From Sphingopyxis terrae subsp. terrae NBRC 15098 (GTDB lineage: Bacteria; Pseudomonadota; Alphaproteobacteria; Sphingomonadales; Sphingomonadaceae), in the NCBI RefSeq assembly GCF_001598815.1, contig NZ_BCZQ01000028.1, forward strand, positions 25,017 through 89,016: a stretch of DNA of 64,000 bases. The letters run 5' to 3'. The translations under genes and the position numbers were made by a program. Every line of letters starts with the position of its first letter. Positions within the stretch are counted from its first letter, which is position 1. Under the pieces are notes generated by a model, which was not told where the DNA came from, did no database searches, and saw only the letters and a program-made list of their open reading frames with translations. Shown here in pieces: positions 63,933 to 64,000 of this stretch.

Positions 63933-64000
63933 GCATCGCACTTTCAAAGTCGCACGCCTAAAACCAGTATCAGACTCTTTGCTCTAGCACTCAGTCGTGG

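Overview
The window is a high-GC alphaproteobacterial chromosome segment, most probably from Sphingomonadaceae (Sphingopyxis-like). This is inferred from gene content and not from a search: a GapR/DUF2312 protein, the F1-ATPase zeta inhibitor (DUF1476) beside bolA and a monothiol glutaredoxin, a carotenoid oxygenase, a complete gspC-O operon beside a large TonB-dependent receptor, and the palindromic repeats common in this family. Coding density is very high, with many ATGA/TGATG overlaps and several GTG or TTG starts.

Layout. 1-1241 (minus): 5'-part of a MASE1-PAS membrane sensor cut by the window edge. 1333-3447: a TetR regulator divergent from a carotenoid oxygenase over a palindrome. 3592-4611: an Ala/Pro-rich membrane protein, then a bidirectional terminator. 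4750-5696 (minus): rplJ-rplL without rpoBC or rplKA. 6108-7039: a His/Gly-rich PadR repressor with a DUF2218 gene. 7107-8071 (minus): zeta inhibitor, bolA, grxD. 8287-23713: a five-gene block made of a periplasmic CHAT protease, a CHASE2 adenylate cyclase, a small exported protein, a TpsB transporter and a 2,499-residue TpsA exoprotein. 23766-28033: cysS, a 2-hydroxyacid dehydrogenase, a Tat-exported HAD protein and a class III phosphodiesterase. 28072-33348 (minus): a three-gene redox complex (FAD/two cNMP domains/4x[4Fe-4S]; cytochrome-b-like membrane protein; FHA-decaheme cytochrome c). 33603-37951: bpt, pyk, DUF1244, gapR, a YbjQ protein, yebC. 38057-45375: ruvC, ruvA, a GFA protein, ruvB, then ybgC-tolQRAB-pal. 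45362-57318 (minus): gspC to gspO. 57492-61944 (minus): a lipoprotein and a TonB-dependent receptor. 62263-62349: tRNA-Leu(GAG). 62350-64000: sequence of different character with one HTH-like hypothetical gene, possibly the edge of an island.

Two accessory systems stand out. The CHAT/cyclase/two-partner-secretion block looks like a surface exoprotein made together with a caspase-like protease and its own cAMP source. The minus-strand redox operon puts cyclic-nucleotide sensors, an FAD oxidoreductase and a ferredoxin in one polypeptide and links it, through a membrane cytochrome b, to a ten-haem periplasmic cytochrome with a cytoplasmic FHA domain. A cyclase, a phosphodiesterase and a double cNMP-binding effector within 22 kb suggest a local cAMP circuit, which is inference.
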